From Rhodobacter flavimaris (GTDB lineage Bacteria > Pseudomonadota > Alphaproteobacteria > Rhodobacterales > Rhodobacteraceae), in NCBI RefSeq assembly GCF_021378075.1, contig NZ_JAJUOS010000010.1, positions 1-64,000 of the forward strand: DNA of 64,000 nucleotides, in the 5' to 3' direction. A program made the translations under genes and the position numbers. Below are positions 33,713 through 41,805 of the stretch, piece after piece. The notes beneath the pieces are model-generated. The model was not told where the DNA came from. It worked only from the letters and a program-made list of their open reading frames with translations, and did not search any database. Every line of letters starts with the position of its first letter. The first letter of the stretch is position 1.

Positions 33713-34162
33713 TCAGCGCCGCGCGGCGAAGAAATCCTTGAGCAGGCGCTCGGCCTCGGAGGCGCCGATGCCGTCATAGACCTCGGGAACATGGTGGCAT
33801 TGCGGATGGGCAAAAACGCGGGGCCCCTGCGCCACGCCGCCCGACTTGGGATCGGCCGCGCCATAGTAAAGCCGCGCGATCCGAGCCTGCGAGATCGCCG
33901 AGGCGCACATCGGGCAGGGCTCAAGCGTGACGTAAAGGTCATGGCCCGGCAAACGCTCCGACCCCACCGCGGTGCAGGCCATGCGCATCGCCAAAATTTC
34001 GGCATGCGCGGTTGGGTCCGACAGCTCGCGCGTGCGGTTACCGGCGCGCCCGACGACCTCACCCGAGGGCGAGATCACCACGGCGCCCACAGGCACCTCG
34101 CCGCGAGCGGCAGCGGCCCGCGCCTCCTCCAGCGCCAGATGCATATGCGATACGAAATCCAT
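33713..34162 (-). CDS. tadA: tRNA-specific adenosine deaminase
   Basis: A 149-residue deaminase that converts A34 to inosine in tRNA-Arg(ACG). The zinc motifs are HAEI in PTAHAEILAMRMA and PCPMC in LEPCPMCASAI. VPVGAVVISPSG and FDP-like YGAADPKSGG are further family marks. ATG at 34162 gives the usual N-terminus; an ATG at 34177 adds five residues. It is divergent from rluB. Confidence 0.94.
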   Translation of the reverse strand: MDFVSHMHLALEEARAAAARGEVPVGAVVISPSGEVVGRAGNRTRELSDPTAHAEILAMRMACTAVGSERLPGHDLYVTLEPCPMCASAISQARIARLYYGAADPKSGGVAQGPRVFAHPQCHHVPEVYDGIGASEAERLLKDFFAARR

Positions 34163-34285
34163 GCCGAACACATGCATATGATCGCGCCGCCGCGCAAGGC
34201 GCTTCCCAAGCGCCAAGGGATCGGTTAGAGGGGCGGCTTGCGCCCGAGACCTCCGCGCGCCCATTCCCTTAGAAGGACGACATCG

Positions 34286-36043
34286 ATGACCGACACGCCC
34301 GCCACTCCGGCGAATACCCCCGAACGCATTGCCAAGGTGATTGCCCGCTCCGGCGTGGCCTCGCGCCGTGACGCCGAGAAGATGATCCTAGCGGGCCGCG
34401 TGACCGTGAACGGCAAGCCCGTGACCTCCCCCGCGCTGGACGTTTCCCCGAAAGACAAGGTGGCCATCGACGGCAAGCCGATCGACGCGCCGCAAGAAAC
34501 CCGCGTGTGGCTTTACTACAAGCCGCTTGGCCTCGTGACGACCGAGAAGGACGATCAGGGCCGCCGCACCATTTTCGACGAGATGCCCGAGGGCATGCCG
34601 CGCGTGCTGAACATCGGCCGTCTGGACCTCAACTCCGAGGGCCTGCTGCTTTTGACCAATGACGGCGGGCTCAAGCGTCGGCTTGAGCTGCCCGAGACCG
34701 GCTGGCTGCGCAAATACCGCGTGCGTGTGAACGGCCGCCCGACCGATGACACCTTCCGCCCGCTGCGCGAAGGTATCACCATCGACGGCGAGGACTTCAT
34801 GCCGATGGAGATCACGCTGGACCGCCAGCAGGGCGCCAACGCCTGGCTGACCGTGGGCCTGCGCGAGGGCAAGAACCGCGAGATCCGCCGCGCCATGACC
34901 GAGATCGGCCTGACCGTAAACCGCCTGATCCGCGTCAGCTACGGCCCCTTCCGCCTGAATGAGATGCAGCCTGGCGATGTCGTCGAGATCAAGCGCAAGG
35001 TGTTGCGCGACCAGATGGGCGACCGGCTTCTGTTGGGGGTCGAGGATGGCCGCAAGTCGATGACCGAGCGTGAAGAGGCTGGCCGCGCCGCCCGCGAGGC
35101 CCGCTTTGCCCGCGCCAACGACGCCAAGGAAGGCCGCGCCGCCCCGCGTTCGCGCCCCGCGCGCGGCGAGGACGACGCCCCCCGCAAGAGCTTTGGCCGC
35201 CAGCGCGATTTCTCCGCTTCGGGTGACCGGCCCGAACGCAGCGAGCGCCCGATGGGCGACGGCGCCGAGCGTAAACCGCGCTGGTCCAAGACCGGCGGCA
35301 AGCCGCGCGCCGAGGGTTTCCGCTCGCACCGCGACGACGCCGGTTCTGATGGCGCCGAGCGCAGCTACGGCGACCGCCCGCGTTCGGACAAACCTTGGGG
35401 CGACAAGCCTCGTGGGGATCGCCCGCAGTCGGACAAACCCTGGGGCGACAAACCCCGTGGGGATCGTCCGCGTTCGGACAAGCCCTGGGGTGACAAGCCC
35501 CGTGGCGACCGTCCGCGCTCGGACAAGCCTTGGGGGGACAAGCCCCGTGGCGACCGTCCGCAGTCGGACAAGCCCTGGGGGGACAAACCCCGTGGCGACC
35601 GCCCGCGCTCGGACAAGCCCTGGGGCGACAAACCCCGTGGCGACCGTCCGCAGTCGGACAAACCCTGGGGGGACAAGCCCCGTGGTGATCGTCCGCGCTC
35701 GGACAAGCCCTGGGGTGACAAGCCCCGTGGAGACCGCCCGCAGTCGGATAAGCCTTGGGGCGACAAGCCCCGTGGGGATCGCCCGCGTTCGGATAAGCCT
35801 TGGGGTGACAAGCCGCGTGGCGACCGTCCGCAGTCGGATAAGCCTTGGGGCGACAAACCCCGTGGCGACCGCCCCTTTGCCGCCAAGCGTGACCGCGACG
35901 ACGGCAAGCCCGGCGGCTTCAAATCGCAGGGCTTCAAGAGCCATGGCGGCGCGGGCAAGCCGCGCGCAGCGGGCTTCAAATCGCATGGCGCCGGTGCTGG
36001 CCGTCCGCAATCCAAGGGCCCGCGGGGCCCGAAGCGCGACTAA
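34286..36043 (+). CDS. rluB: RluB/RsuA-type pseudouridine synthase with long repeat tail
   Basis: A 585-residue protein. The N-terminal 60 residues are an S4 RNA-binding domain (ERIAKVIARSGVASRRDAEK). The catalytic domain has IGRLDLNSEGLLLLTND with the catalytic Asp, and LREGKNREIRRAM is the second motif. This part ends near residue 255 and matches RluB, which modifies 23S rRNA. The remaining 330 residues are basic and low-complexity, with eleven copies of a 15-residue repeat at about 366-530. RluB of E. coli has only 291 residues and a much shorter basic tail. ATG at 34286 has AAGGACG upstream. Divergent from tadA. Confidence 0.9.
   Translation: MTDTPATPANTPERIAKVIARSGVASRRDAEKMILAGRVTVNGKPVTSPALDVSPKDKVAIDGKPIDAPQETRVWLYYKPLGLVTTEKDDQGRRTIFDEMPEGMPRVLNIGRLDLNSEGLLLLTNDGGLKRRLELPETGWLRKYRVRVNGRPTDDTFRPLREGITIDGEDFMPMEITLDRQQGANAWLTVGLREGKNREIRRAMTEIGLTVNRLIRVSYGPFRLNEMQPGDVVEIKRKVLRDQMGDRLLLGVEDGRKSMTEREEAGRAAREARFARANDAKEGRAAPRSRPARGEDDAPRKSFGRQRDFSASGDRPERSERPMGDGAERKPRWSKTGGKPRAEGFRSHRDDAGSDGAERSYGDRPRSDKPWGDKPRGDRPQSDKPWGDKPRGDRPRSDKPWGDKPRGDRPRSDKPWGDKPRGDRPQSDKPWGDKPRGDRPRSDKPWGDKPRGDRPQSDKPWGDKPRGDRPRSDKPWGDKPRGDRPQSDKPWGDKPRGDRPRSDKPWGDKPRGDRPQSDKPWGDKPRGDRPFAAKRDRDDGKPGGFKSQGFKSHGGAGKPRAAGFKSHGAGAGRPQSKGPRGPKRD
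35381..35875 (+). repeat. Eleven tandem 45-bp repeats inside the rluB tail
   Basis: Eleven in-frame copies of 45 bases encode SDKPWGDKPRGDRP preceded by Arg or Gln. The first residue alternates as R,Q,R,R,Q,R,Q,R,Q,R,Q, so most copies fall into a 90-base higher unit. The copies differ at synonymous positions (for example GGC, GGG, GGT and GGA for glycine), while the protein is invariant apart from R/Q. Confidence 0.95.
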
Positions 36044-36052
36044 GACCTGATC

Positions 36053-36072
36053 GGCGGGGAGAAATCCCCGCC
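36053..36072 (+). terminator. Hairpin after rluB
   Basis: GGCGGGGA and TCCCCGCC form an eight-pair stem around GAAA, ten bases after the rluB stop. No T run follows, so termination may be weak or rho-assisted. Confidence 0.55.
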
Positions 36073-36160
36073 ATCATTCCCCTTGCCTCTGGCGAGCCTG
36101 CCCGGGAATGCCTATTCTTTGAGGGCGCCGCACCTTGGCGGCCCCTTGGGATCGGGTTCG

Positions 36161-36244
36161 ATGTCACTTAACGCCTTGCGATACATCGCCTATTTTCTGG
36201 TTCTCGCGCTGACCTTCTCGGTGGCGCTGACCGGAGGGGTCTAG
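36161..36244 (+). CDS. Possible 27-residue membrane peptide leading the TelA operon
   Basis: An ATG-started frame of 27 codons encodes MSLNALRYIAYF and then LVLALTFSVALTGGV, in effect one hydrophobic helix. Its stop codon lies one base before the next gene's ATG, and the ribosome-binding site of that gene (GGAGGGG) lies within its last codons, which fits translational coupling. The upstream Shine-Dalgarno is weak (GGGATCGG). Short length makes chance possible, but hydrophobicity and spacing favour a real small protein. Confidence 0.45.
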   Translation: MSLNALRYIAYFLVLALTFSVALTGGV

Positions 36245-36245
36245 G

Positions 36246-37139
36246 ATGGCGCAGCGTTACGGCGGCAAATACAGCCCCGATCCGCAGGAAACCTCCGAAC
36301 AGACCCACGGCACCTTGCCGCCCGAACGGATGCCCCGCGTCCAACACCGGCAAGAGGGCTGGCCGTTCTGGATCGCCGTGGCCGCCCTGCCCTTCGTGCT
36401 GGGCGCGATTGGCACGGGCCCCACCAACCTTGTGCGCAGCATCGGCGCCTTTGGCGTGATCGCGCTGTCGGCGTGGCTCTTGCGAGAGGGACTGAAGGCC
36501 GAAGCCGCCTATGACGCCCGCCGCGTCGCCCGCCGCCCCGCCCTGCCGCGCAAGATCCTTGGCGCGCTGTTGTTGGGCGCAGGGCTTGCGCTTGGCGCAA
36601 CCGATGCAAGCCTGCCCGGCGCGGGCGTGATCGGGCTGATCGGCGCAGCGCTGAGCCTTGTCGCCTTCGGCCCTGATCCGATGCGCGACAAGGGCATTGA
36701 GGGGATCGACCGGTTCCAGCAAGACCGCGTGGCCCGCGTCGTGGCCGAGGGCGAGAAGCACCTGAACGCCATGCGCGAGGCCATCGCACGGGCGCAGGAC
36801 AGCCGCCTTTCCGCCCGCGTCGAGGCCTTCGCAGCCACCGCGCGCCAGCTGTTCCGCGCGGTCGAGGAAGACCCCGGCGATCTGGCCGCCGCGCGCCGCT
36901 ACATGGGGGTTTACCTTGAGGGTGCGCGCGATGCGACGATCCGTTTCGTCGACCTCTGGGGCGCCACGCGCGACCCCGACGCACGTCGCGACTACGAGGC
37001 GTTACTGACTGATCTTGAAGAGAATTTCACCGCGCGCACCCGCCGCCTGATCGAGAATGGCCGCGAGGGCCTGGAGGTCGAGATCGAGGTTCTGCGCGAA
37101 CGCCTCGCCCGCGACAATCTGACCCCTCCGCGGGGCTGA
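36246..37139 (+). CDS. XpaC-like 5-bromo-4-chloroindolyl phosphate hydrolysis family protein
   Basis: A 297-residue membrane protein of the XpaC family (halogen-hydrolysis domain). After a polar N-terminus, two hydrophobic segments (WPFWIAVAALPFVLGAIG and VIALSAWLLREGLK), then PALPRKILGALLLGAGLA, form a membrane-anchored half. The C-terminal half is helical and soluble (FQQDRVARVVAEGEKHLNAM and later). XpaC proteins recur with TelA. The enzymatic name comes from a screening phenotype and should not be taken as a reaction. GGAGGGG precedes ATG at 36246. A diverged paralogue lies two genes downstream. Confidence 0.85.
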   Translation: MAQRYGGKYSPDPQETSEQTHGTLPPERMPRVQHRQEGWPFWIAVAALPFVLGAIGTGPTNLVRSIGAFGVIALSAWLLREGLKAEAAYDARRVARRPALPRKILGALLLGAGLALGATDASLPGAGVIGLIGAALSLVAFGPDPMRDKGIEGIDRFQQDRVARVVAEGEKHLNAMREAIARAQDSRLSARVEAFAATARQLFRAVEEDPGDLAAARRYMGVYLEGARDATIRFVDLWGATRDPDARRDYEALLTDLEENFTARTRRLIENGREGLEVEIEVLRERLARDNLTPPRG

Positions 37140-37223
37140 CGCCGCCGCAATTTCACCCCATTGCCACAGTTTCGCCTCCTCGGCCGGTCAGAGTGTTCGA
37201 AACTCGGACCGGTCACTTCTCGA

Positions 37224-37544
37224 ATGCTCAAGTTCAGCACCATTCTTCTCTCTTGCGCGCTGACACTATGTCTCGCCCTGACGGTGCTGGCCTTCCGGCT
37301 GGAGCGATCAGGCGTGTTGTCCAGCACCAAGTCGGCCAGTGCGATCCTGGCGGTGATGGCGATGGTGCTGTGCGTGGTGGCGGTTCTGGTCATCAGCCGC
37401 AACGCGCTCGGCAAGGCCTGGCACAAGCTGGTGGCGGCGCTTGAGGACAAGGTCGATTGGGGGCCCGAGGGGCTGGTGCCCGCAGTATCGTTCGGTCTGG
37501 CGCTGGTTGTCGCCAGTCTGGTTTTCGTTGGGGTAGGTCTATGA
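37224..37544 (+). CDS. Small three-helix membrane protein
   Basis: A 106-residue protein with three hydrophobic segments: ILLSCALTLCLALTVLAF, ASAILAVMAMVLCVVAVLVI, and VSFGLALVVASLVFVGVGL. I do not recognise a family. ATG at 37224 is the first in-frame ATG, without a clear Shine-Dalgarno; a TTG at 37161 would add 21 residues. Its stop overlaps the next ATG (ATGA), so it is coupled to the second XpaC-like gene and probably forms a membrane subcomplex with it. Confidence 0.7.
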   Translation: MLKFSTILLSCALTLCLALTVLAFRLERSGVLSSTKSASAILAVMAMVLCVVAVLVISRNALGKAWHKLVAALEDKVDWGPEGLVPAVSFGLALVVASLVFVGVGL

Positions 37545-38461
37545 AGACAGTCGTCGTGCCCAAGTTCGTCACCGATGCCCGCAGCGTGCTGCGGCGGATC
37601 GTGGCGCGCTTTGACACGACGGGCCTGCGCCACACCCCCGGCAGCCTTCTGCCCGACGGCAAGGCCGATGCGGGCGCGCTAACCCCCTCGCTTTCGCGGC
37701 GGCTGATGGTGCTGCGCAGCCTGCCGATGATCGGCATTCCGGGCGCGTTGAGCGCCGGCCTGACGGGCATGGTGCAACTGGTATTCGTGACCACCCTATG
37801 GCTGCTGGCGATCTGGGTGCTCAAGCAGGGCCTGCTGGCCGAGCGCGAATGGCGCGCCAACCGCACCGCGCATCGCCCCACCCTGCCCCGCAAGCGCATC
37901 GGCATGTTCATGGCGACGCTCTCGCTGTTTGCGGGCGGCAGCTACGAGCTGGGGCCGAACTGGGCGGTGCTGCCTGCTGTCGTACTCTGGGGGTTGCTGT
38001 CGATGGCCTTTGGCCGCGATCCGCAACGTGACCGCGAGGGGGCCGCGCACCAGACCGACCATAGCTTTGAGGTGCATCGCCTGAGCGTGCGCGCCAAGGA
38101 GCGCTGCCGCCGCATCCATAACCTCCTGCGCCGCACCGTGCCCGAATTGCTGCCCGACTTCGCGCTATACGAGGCCACGCTGAACCGCCTCCTGACCGTG
38201 CTGGCCACCCAGCCCGAGCATCACTCTCAGGTCAGCGCCCATCTTGGCCCCGAGCTTGAGGCGCTGGAGCAAGCCGCGGAAAAACTTTCGGTTGTCCTTG
38301 CTGCCTCGGCAGGGGATGATGCCGTTGGCAGCTATCGCAGCACGCTTGGCAAGATGACCAGCGAGGCGAAACGCTGCCTCTCGCAGTTGAAGGGCATGGG
38401 CAGCCGTGCGCTCGACCTCGAGATGGGTGTTTTGGGCGATGCCTTGGCGCGGAAAGTCTGA
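37541..38461 (+). CDS. Second XpaC-like membrane protein, diverged paralogue
   Basis: A 306-residue protein with two hydrophobic regions (FVTTLWLLAIWVLKQGLL and LGPNWAVLPAVVLWGLLSMAF) and a helical soluble C-terminus. It shares layout and motifs with the upstream XpaC protein: LLREGLKAEAAYDARR against VLKQGLLAEREWRANR, RPALPRK against RPTLPRK, and AFGPDPMRDK against AFGRDPQRDR. I read it as a diverged tandem duplicate. Start and preceding stop overlap as ATGA. TelA follows after 24 bases. Confidence 0.75.
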   Translation: MKTVVVPKFVTDARSVLRRIVARFDTTGLRHTPGSLLPDGKADAGALTPSLSRRLMVLRSLPMIGIPGALSAGLTGMVQLVFVTTLWLLAIWVLKQGLLAEREWRANRTAHRPTLPRKRIGMFMATLSLFAGGSYELGPNWAVLPAVVLWGLLSMAFGRDPQRDREGAAHQTDHSFEVHRLSVRAKERCRRIHNLLRRTVPELLPDFALYEATLNRLLTVLATQPEHHSQVSAHLGPELEALEQAAEKLSVVLAASAGDDAVGSYRSTLGKMTSEAKRCLSQLKGMGSRALDLEMGVLGDALARKV

Positions 38462-38485
38462 GGTCGTCGCCCTCCTTCGGGGGTA

Positions 38486-39649
38486 ATGATGACCGAGACT
38501 GTCCGCCAAAAGGCCGCAGAGGCCCTGAGCGAAATCGAAAATCTCAATGCAATCGTGTTGCCCGAACCGGGCGCCGAGGTAACCCCGCTGGCCGAGGCCG
38601 CGCCCCCCGTCGCCGAGGATATTCGCACGCGCATGGCGCAGATCGACTTGGGCGATACCGCCTCGATCATCTATTTCGGCTCGCAGGCGCAGGGCGAGTT
38701 GCAGACGATCAGCCAGTCGATGCTGGCCGATGTGAAGAACAAGGATGTCGGCCCGGCCGGTGACAGCCTGCGGCAGATCGTCACGACGATCCGCGGCTTT
38801 TCGGTGTCGGAACTCGACGTGCGCCGCGAGCGGTCGTGGTGGGAAAAGCTGATGGGCCGCACCGCGCCCTTCGCCAAGTTCCTGTCGCGCTTTGAGGCGG
38901 TACAGGGCCAGATCGACCGCATCACCGACGATCTGCTGAGCCACGAGCACAAGCTGCTCAAGGATATCAAGTCGCTCGACATGCTTTATGACAAGACGCT
39001 GAGCTTCTATGACGAGCTGGCGCTGTATATCGCCGCGGGTGAAGAGAAGCTGCGCGCGGTCGATGCCGCCGACATTCCCGCCAAAGAGGCCGCAATTGAT
39101 GCCGCCGACGAGACCGCCAAGGTGCTGCGCGCGCAAGAGCTGCGTGATCTGCGCGCCGCGCGTGATGATCTGGAGCGGCGTGTGCATGACCTGCGGCTGA
39201 CGCGGCAGGTGACGATGCAAAGCCTGCCCTCGATCCGGCTGGTGCAGGAAAACGACAAGAGCCTGGTCACCAAGATCAACTCGACGTTGGTGAACACCGT
39301 GCCGCTGTGGGAAACGCAGCTGGCGCAGGCGGTGACGATCCAGCGCTCGGCCGAGGCCGCGCGGGCTGTGCGCGAGGCCACCGACCTGACCAACGAGCTG
39401 CTGCAGGCCAATGCCAAGAACCTGCGCGAGGCCAACGCCGCCGTGCGCACCGAGATGGAGCGGGGCATTTTCGACATCAACGCGGTCAAGGCTGCCAATG
39501 CCGAGCTGATCGGCACAATCGAGGATTCGCTGCGCATCGCCGATGAGGGCAAGCGCGCCCGCGCCGCCGCCGAGGCCGAGCTGATCACGCTGGAGGCCAA
39601 GCTGCGCGATACCCTCGCTTCGGCGCGCGCTCCGGGGAGTGCCGCCTGA
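38486..39649 (+). CDS. telA: TelA family toxic anion resistance protein
   Basis: A 387-residue soluble, almost wholly helical protein of the TelA family. Characteristic blocks are FGSQAQGELQTISQSMLADV, SELDVRRERSWWEKLMGRTA, HEHKLLKDIKSLDMLYDKT-like text near 155-172, and VNTVPLWETQLAQAVTIQRS. TelA proteins confer resistance to tellurite and some antimicrobials by an unknown mechanism, and normally pair with XpaC. Length is normal. The start is ATG at 38486 or 38489, with GGGGG close upstream. The stop is two bases before the DUF2927 gene. Confidence 0.93.
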   Translation: MMTETVRQKAAEALSEIENLNAIVLPEPGAEVTPLAEAAPPVAEDIRTRMAQIDLGDTASIIYFGSQAQGELQTISQSMLADVKNKDVGPAGDSLRQIVTTIRGFSVSELDVRRERSWWEKLMGRTAPFAKFLSRFEAVQGQIDRITDDLLSHEHKLLKDIKSLDMLYDKTLSFYDELALYIAAGEEKLRAVDAADIPAKEAAIDAADETAKVLRAQELRDLRAARDDLERRVHDLRLTRQVTMQSLPSIRLVQENDKSLVTKINSTLVNTVPLWETQLAQAVTIQRSAEAARAVREATDLTNELLQANAKNLREANAAVRTEMERGIFDINAVKAANAELIGTIEDSLRIADEGKRARAAAEAELITLEAKLRDTLASARAPGSAA

Positions 39650-39651
39650 TC

Positions 39652-40638
39652 ATGCCGCTTTTCCTGAGCCGGGAAATCAACCCCAGCGGCGCGCGCCTTG
39701 CCCTGCGCCGCGTGGCGGGGGCGGTCGCCATTGGCGCGGCCCTTGCGGGCTGCGTGCCCACGCAAAGCGCCGCCCCGCGCACCGCCCCGCGCCCGATGAG
39801 CGCGCCCGAGGACCTTGGCGAAGAGAACCGCTCGGGCGAGAGCCTCGCGATGCAGGCCTATTTCGCGCAGGTAGAGACGATGCTGATCGACCAGGGACTG
39901 CTGCGGCAGGACGTGGCGCCGCGCGACGCCCCCTTCGGCAGGCGCCAGCTGGTGGATAACTTCGTCCACATCGCGCTTTACGACGAATATGCCAATCGGG
40001 GCGGCACTTTCGTGGCCAGCACCACCAAGTCGCGCCTGCGCCGATGGGAGCAGCCCGTAACGCTGAGCGTCGAGTTCGGTGCCACGGTCCCCGCCGCGCA
40101 GCAACGCAAGGACAGCGCCGCGATCACCGCCTTCGCCGGACAGATAGGCCGCGCCACGCGCCACCCGGTTCGCATGGTGCCCGAAGGCGGGAATTTCTCG
40201 GTCCTCGTGCTGAACGAGGATGAGCGCCGCAACGGCGCAGGACGCCTGCGCGCGCTTGTGCCGGGGATCGACTCAGCCTCGGTCAATGCGATCACCGACC
40301 TGCCACCAACAACCTTCTGCGTGGTCTTCGCCTTCTCCGACGGCAGCTCGGCCAGCTACAGCCGGGCGGTGGCGGTGATCCGGGCCGAGCACCCCGACCG
40401 GCTGCGCATGTCCTGCTTGCATGAGGAACTGGCGCAGGGCATGGGTCTGGCCAATGACTACCCGCGCGCGCGCCCCTCGATCTTCAACGATGACGAGGAA
40501 TTCGCGCTGCTGACGCGGCATGACGAGCTTTTGTTGCAGATATTGTACGATCCGCGCCTGCGCCCCGGCATGTCCGAGGCCGAGGCGCGCCCGATCGTGG
40601 AGGAGATCGCGTCCGAACTTCTGGGCGCCGACAGCTAG
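39652..40638 (+). CDS. DUF2927 domain-containing lipoprotein
   Basis: A 328-residue protein with an extended signal ending in AALAGC near residue 34, a likely lipobox. The DUF2927 core includes LVDNFVHIALYDEY, RLRRWEQPVTLSVEFG, and SCLHEELAQGMGLANDYP. The histidine and glutamates in that last block resemble a metalloprotease HExxx pattern, so a zinc site is possible, but activity is unproven. It sits two bases after telA and ten bases before the SPFH gene, so it belongs to the same transcript and adds a periplasm-facing component. Confidence 0.88.
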   Translation: MPLFLSREINPSGARLALRRVAGAVAIGAALAGCVPTQSAAPRTAPRPMSAPEDLGEENRSGESLAMQAYFAQVETMLIDQGLLRQDVAPRDAPFGRRQLVDNFVHIALYDEYANRGGTFVASTTKSRLRRWEQPVTLSVEFGATVPAAQQRKDSAAITAFAGQIGRATRHPVRMVPEGGNFSVLVLNEDERRNGAGRLRALVPGIDSASVNAITDLPPTTFCVVFAFSDGSSASYSRAVAVIRAEHPDRLRMSCLHEELAQGMGLANDYPRARPSIFNDDEEFALLTRHDELLLQILYDPRLRPGMSEAEARPIVEEIASELLGADS

Positions 40639-40647
40639 GAGGGCCGC

Positions 40648-41802
40648 ATGGGCATTCTCGATTTTCTGACCGGCGAATTTATTGACGTCATTCACTGGAC
40701 CGACGACAGCCGCGACACGATGGTCTGGCGCTTTGAGCGCGAGGGGCATGCGATCAAGTACGGCGCCAAGCTGACCGTGCGCGAGGGGCAAGCCGCAGTC
40801 TTCGTGCATGAGGGGCAACTGGCCGATGTATTCGGGCCGGGGCTCTACATGCTTGAGACCAACAACCTGCCGATCCTGACGACCTTGCAGCACTGGGACC
40901 ACGGGTTCCGCTCGCCCTTCAAATCCGAGATCTATTTCCTGAACACGACGCGGTTCAACGACCTCAAATGGGGCACCAAGAATCCGATTATCGCCCGCGA
41001 CCCCGAGTTCGGGCCGGTGCGGCTGCGCGCCTTCGGCACCTATTCGATGCGCATCTCGGACCCGGGCAAGTTCATGTCCGAGATCGTCGGCACGGATGGC
41101 GAGTTCACCGCCGACGAGATCAGCTTTCAGATCCGCAACGTGATCGTGCAGGAATTCAGCCGCGTCGTCGCGGGTTCGGGGATTCCGGTGCTGGATATGG
41201 CCGCAAACACGGGCGATCTGGGCAAGCTGGTGGCCAAGGCGATCGAGCCGGTCGTGGGGAATTACGGCCTCTCGACGCCTGAGTTCTACATCGAGAATAT
41301 CAGCCTGCCCGAGGCGGTGGAGGCGGTGCTGGACAAGCGCACCTCGATGGGGATCGTGGGCGATCTGAACCGTTACATGCAGTTCAACGCGGCCGAGGCG
41401 ATGGGTCAGCCCGGGTCGGGCGCATCGGCCGGCATGGGCACGGCCATGGGTGCCGGGATGGGCGCGGGCATGGGCATGGCGATGGGCCAGCAGATGGGTT
41501 GGGGCCCCTGGGGTGTTGCGCCTGCTGCGCAGGCGCCCCAGGGCGGAGGCGGCACGGCTGGCGCTGCGCCGCCTCCGCCACCCCCGCCTCCGGTCGAGAA
41601 GGTCTGGCATGTGGCGGTGAACGGGCAGACGACCGGTCCCTATGGGCGGGGTCATCTGGGCCGCATGGTCAGCGAGGGCGGCTTTACGCGTGACTCGCTT
41701 GTCTGGTCGCCCGGGCAGGACGGCTGGATGCGCGCCGAGGATATAATCGAACTCGCGCAGCTCTTCACCATCGCCCCGCCCCCGCCGCCGCCCGCAGGCT
41801 GA
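40648..41802 (+). CDS. SPFH-domain protein with C-terminal GYF_2 domain
   Basis: A 384-residue protein. Residues 1-250 are an SPFH-like (virion-core / YdjI-type) domain: EFIDVIHWTDDSRDTMVW, YGAKLTVREGQAAVFVHEG, and VRLRAFGTYSMRISDPGKF. A linker of about 250-325 is rich in Gly and Met (GAGMGAGMGMAMG) and then proline. The last 60 residues form a GYF_2 domain (WHVAVNGQTTGPYG, WSPGQDGWMRAED), a module that binds proline-rich peptides. SPFH proteins form large rings at membranes. It is followed four bases later by the zinc-ribbon gene, its usual partner in YdjI-like pairs. Confidence 0.88.
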   Translation: MGILDFLTGEFIDVIHWTDDSRDTMVWRFEREGHAIKYGAKLTVREGQAAVFVHEGQLADVFGPGLYMLETNNLPILTTLQHWDHGFRSPFKSEIYFLNTTRFNDLKWGTKNPIIARDPEFGPVRLRAFGTYSMRISDPGKFMSEIVGTDGEFTADEISFQIRNVIVQEFSRVVAGSGIPVLDMAANTGDLGKLVAKAIEPVVGNYGLSTPEFYIENISLPEAVEAVLDKRTSMGIVGDLNRYMQFNAAEAMGQPGSGASAGMGTAMGAGMGAGMGMAMGQQMGWGPWGVAPAAQAPQGGGGTAGAAPPPPPPPPVEKVWHVAVNGQTTGPYGRGHLGRMVSEGGFTRDSLVWSPGQDGWMRAEDIIELAQLFTIAPPPPPPAG

Positions 41803-41805
41803 GCC

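Noticed and set aside
35381..35875. CRISPR array
   Set aside because: The repeats are directly tandem without spacers, in frame with a protein, and vary at codon third positions.
34388..36050. Long frames through the rluB repeats in other phases
   Set aside because: Tandem repeats keep every phase open; only the frame with S4 and catalytic domains is supported.
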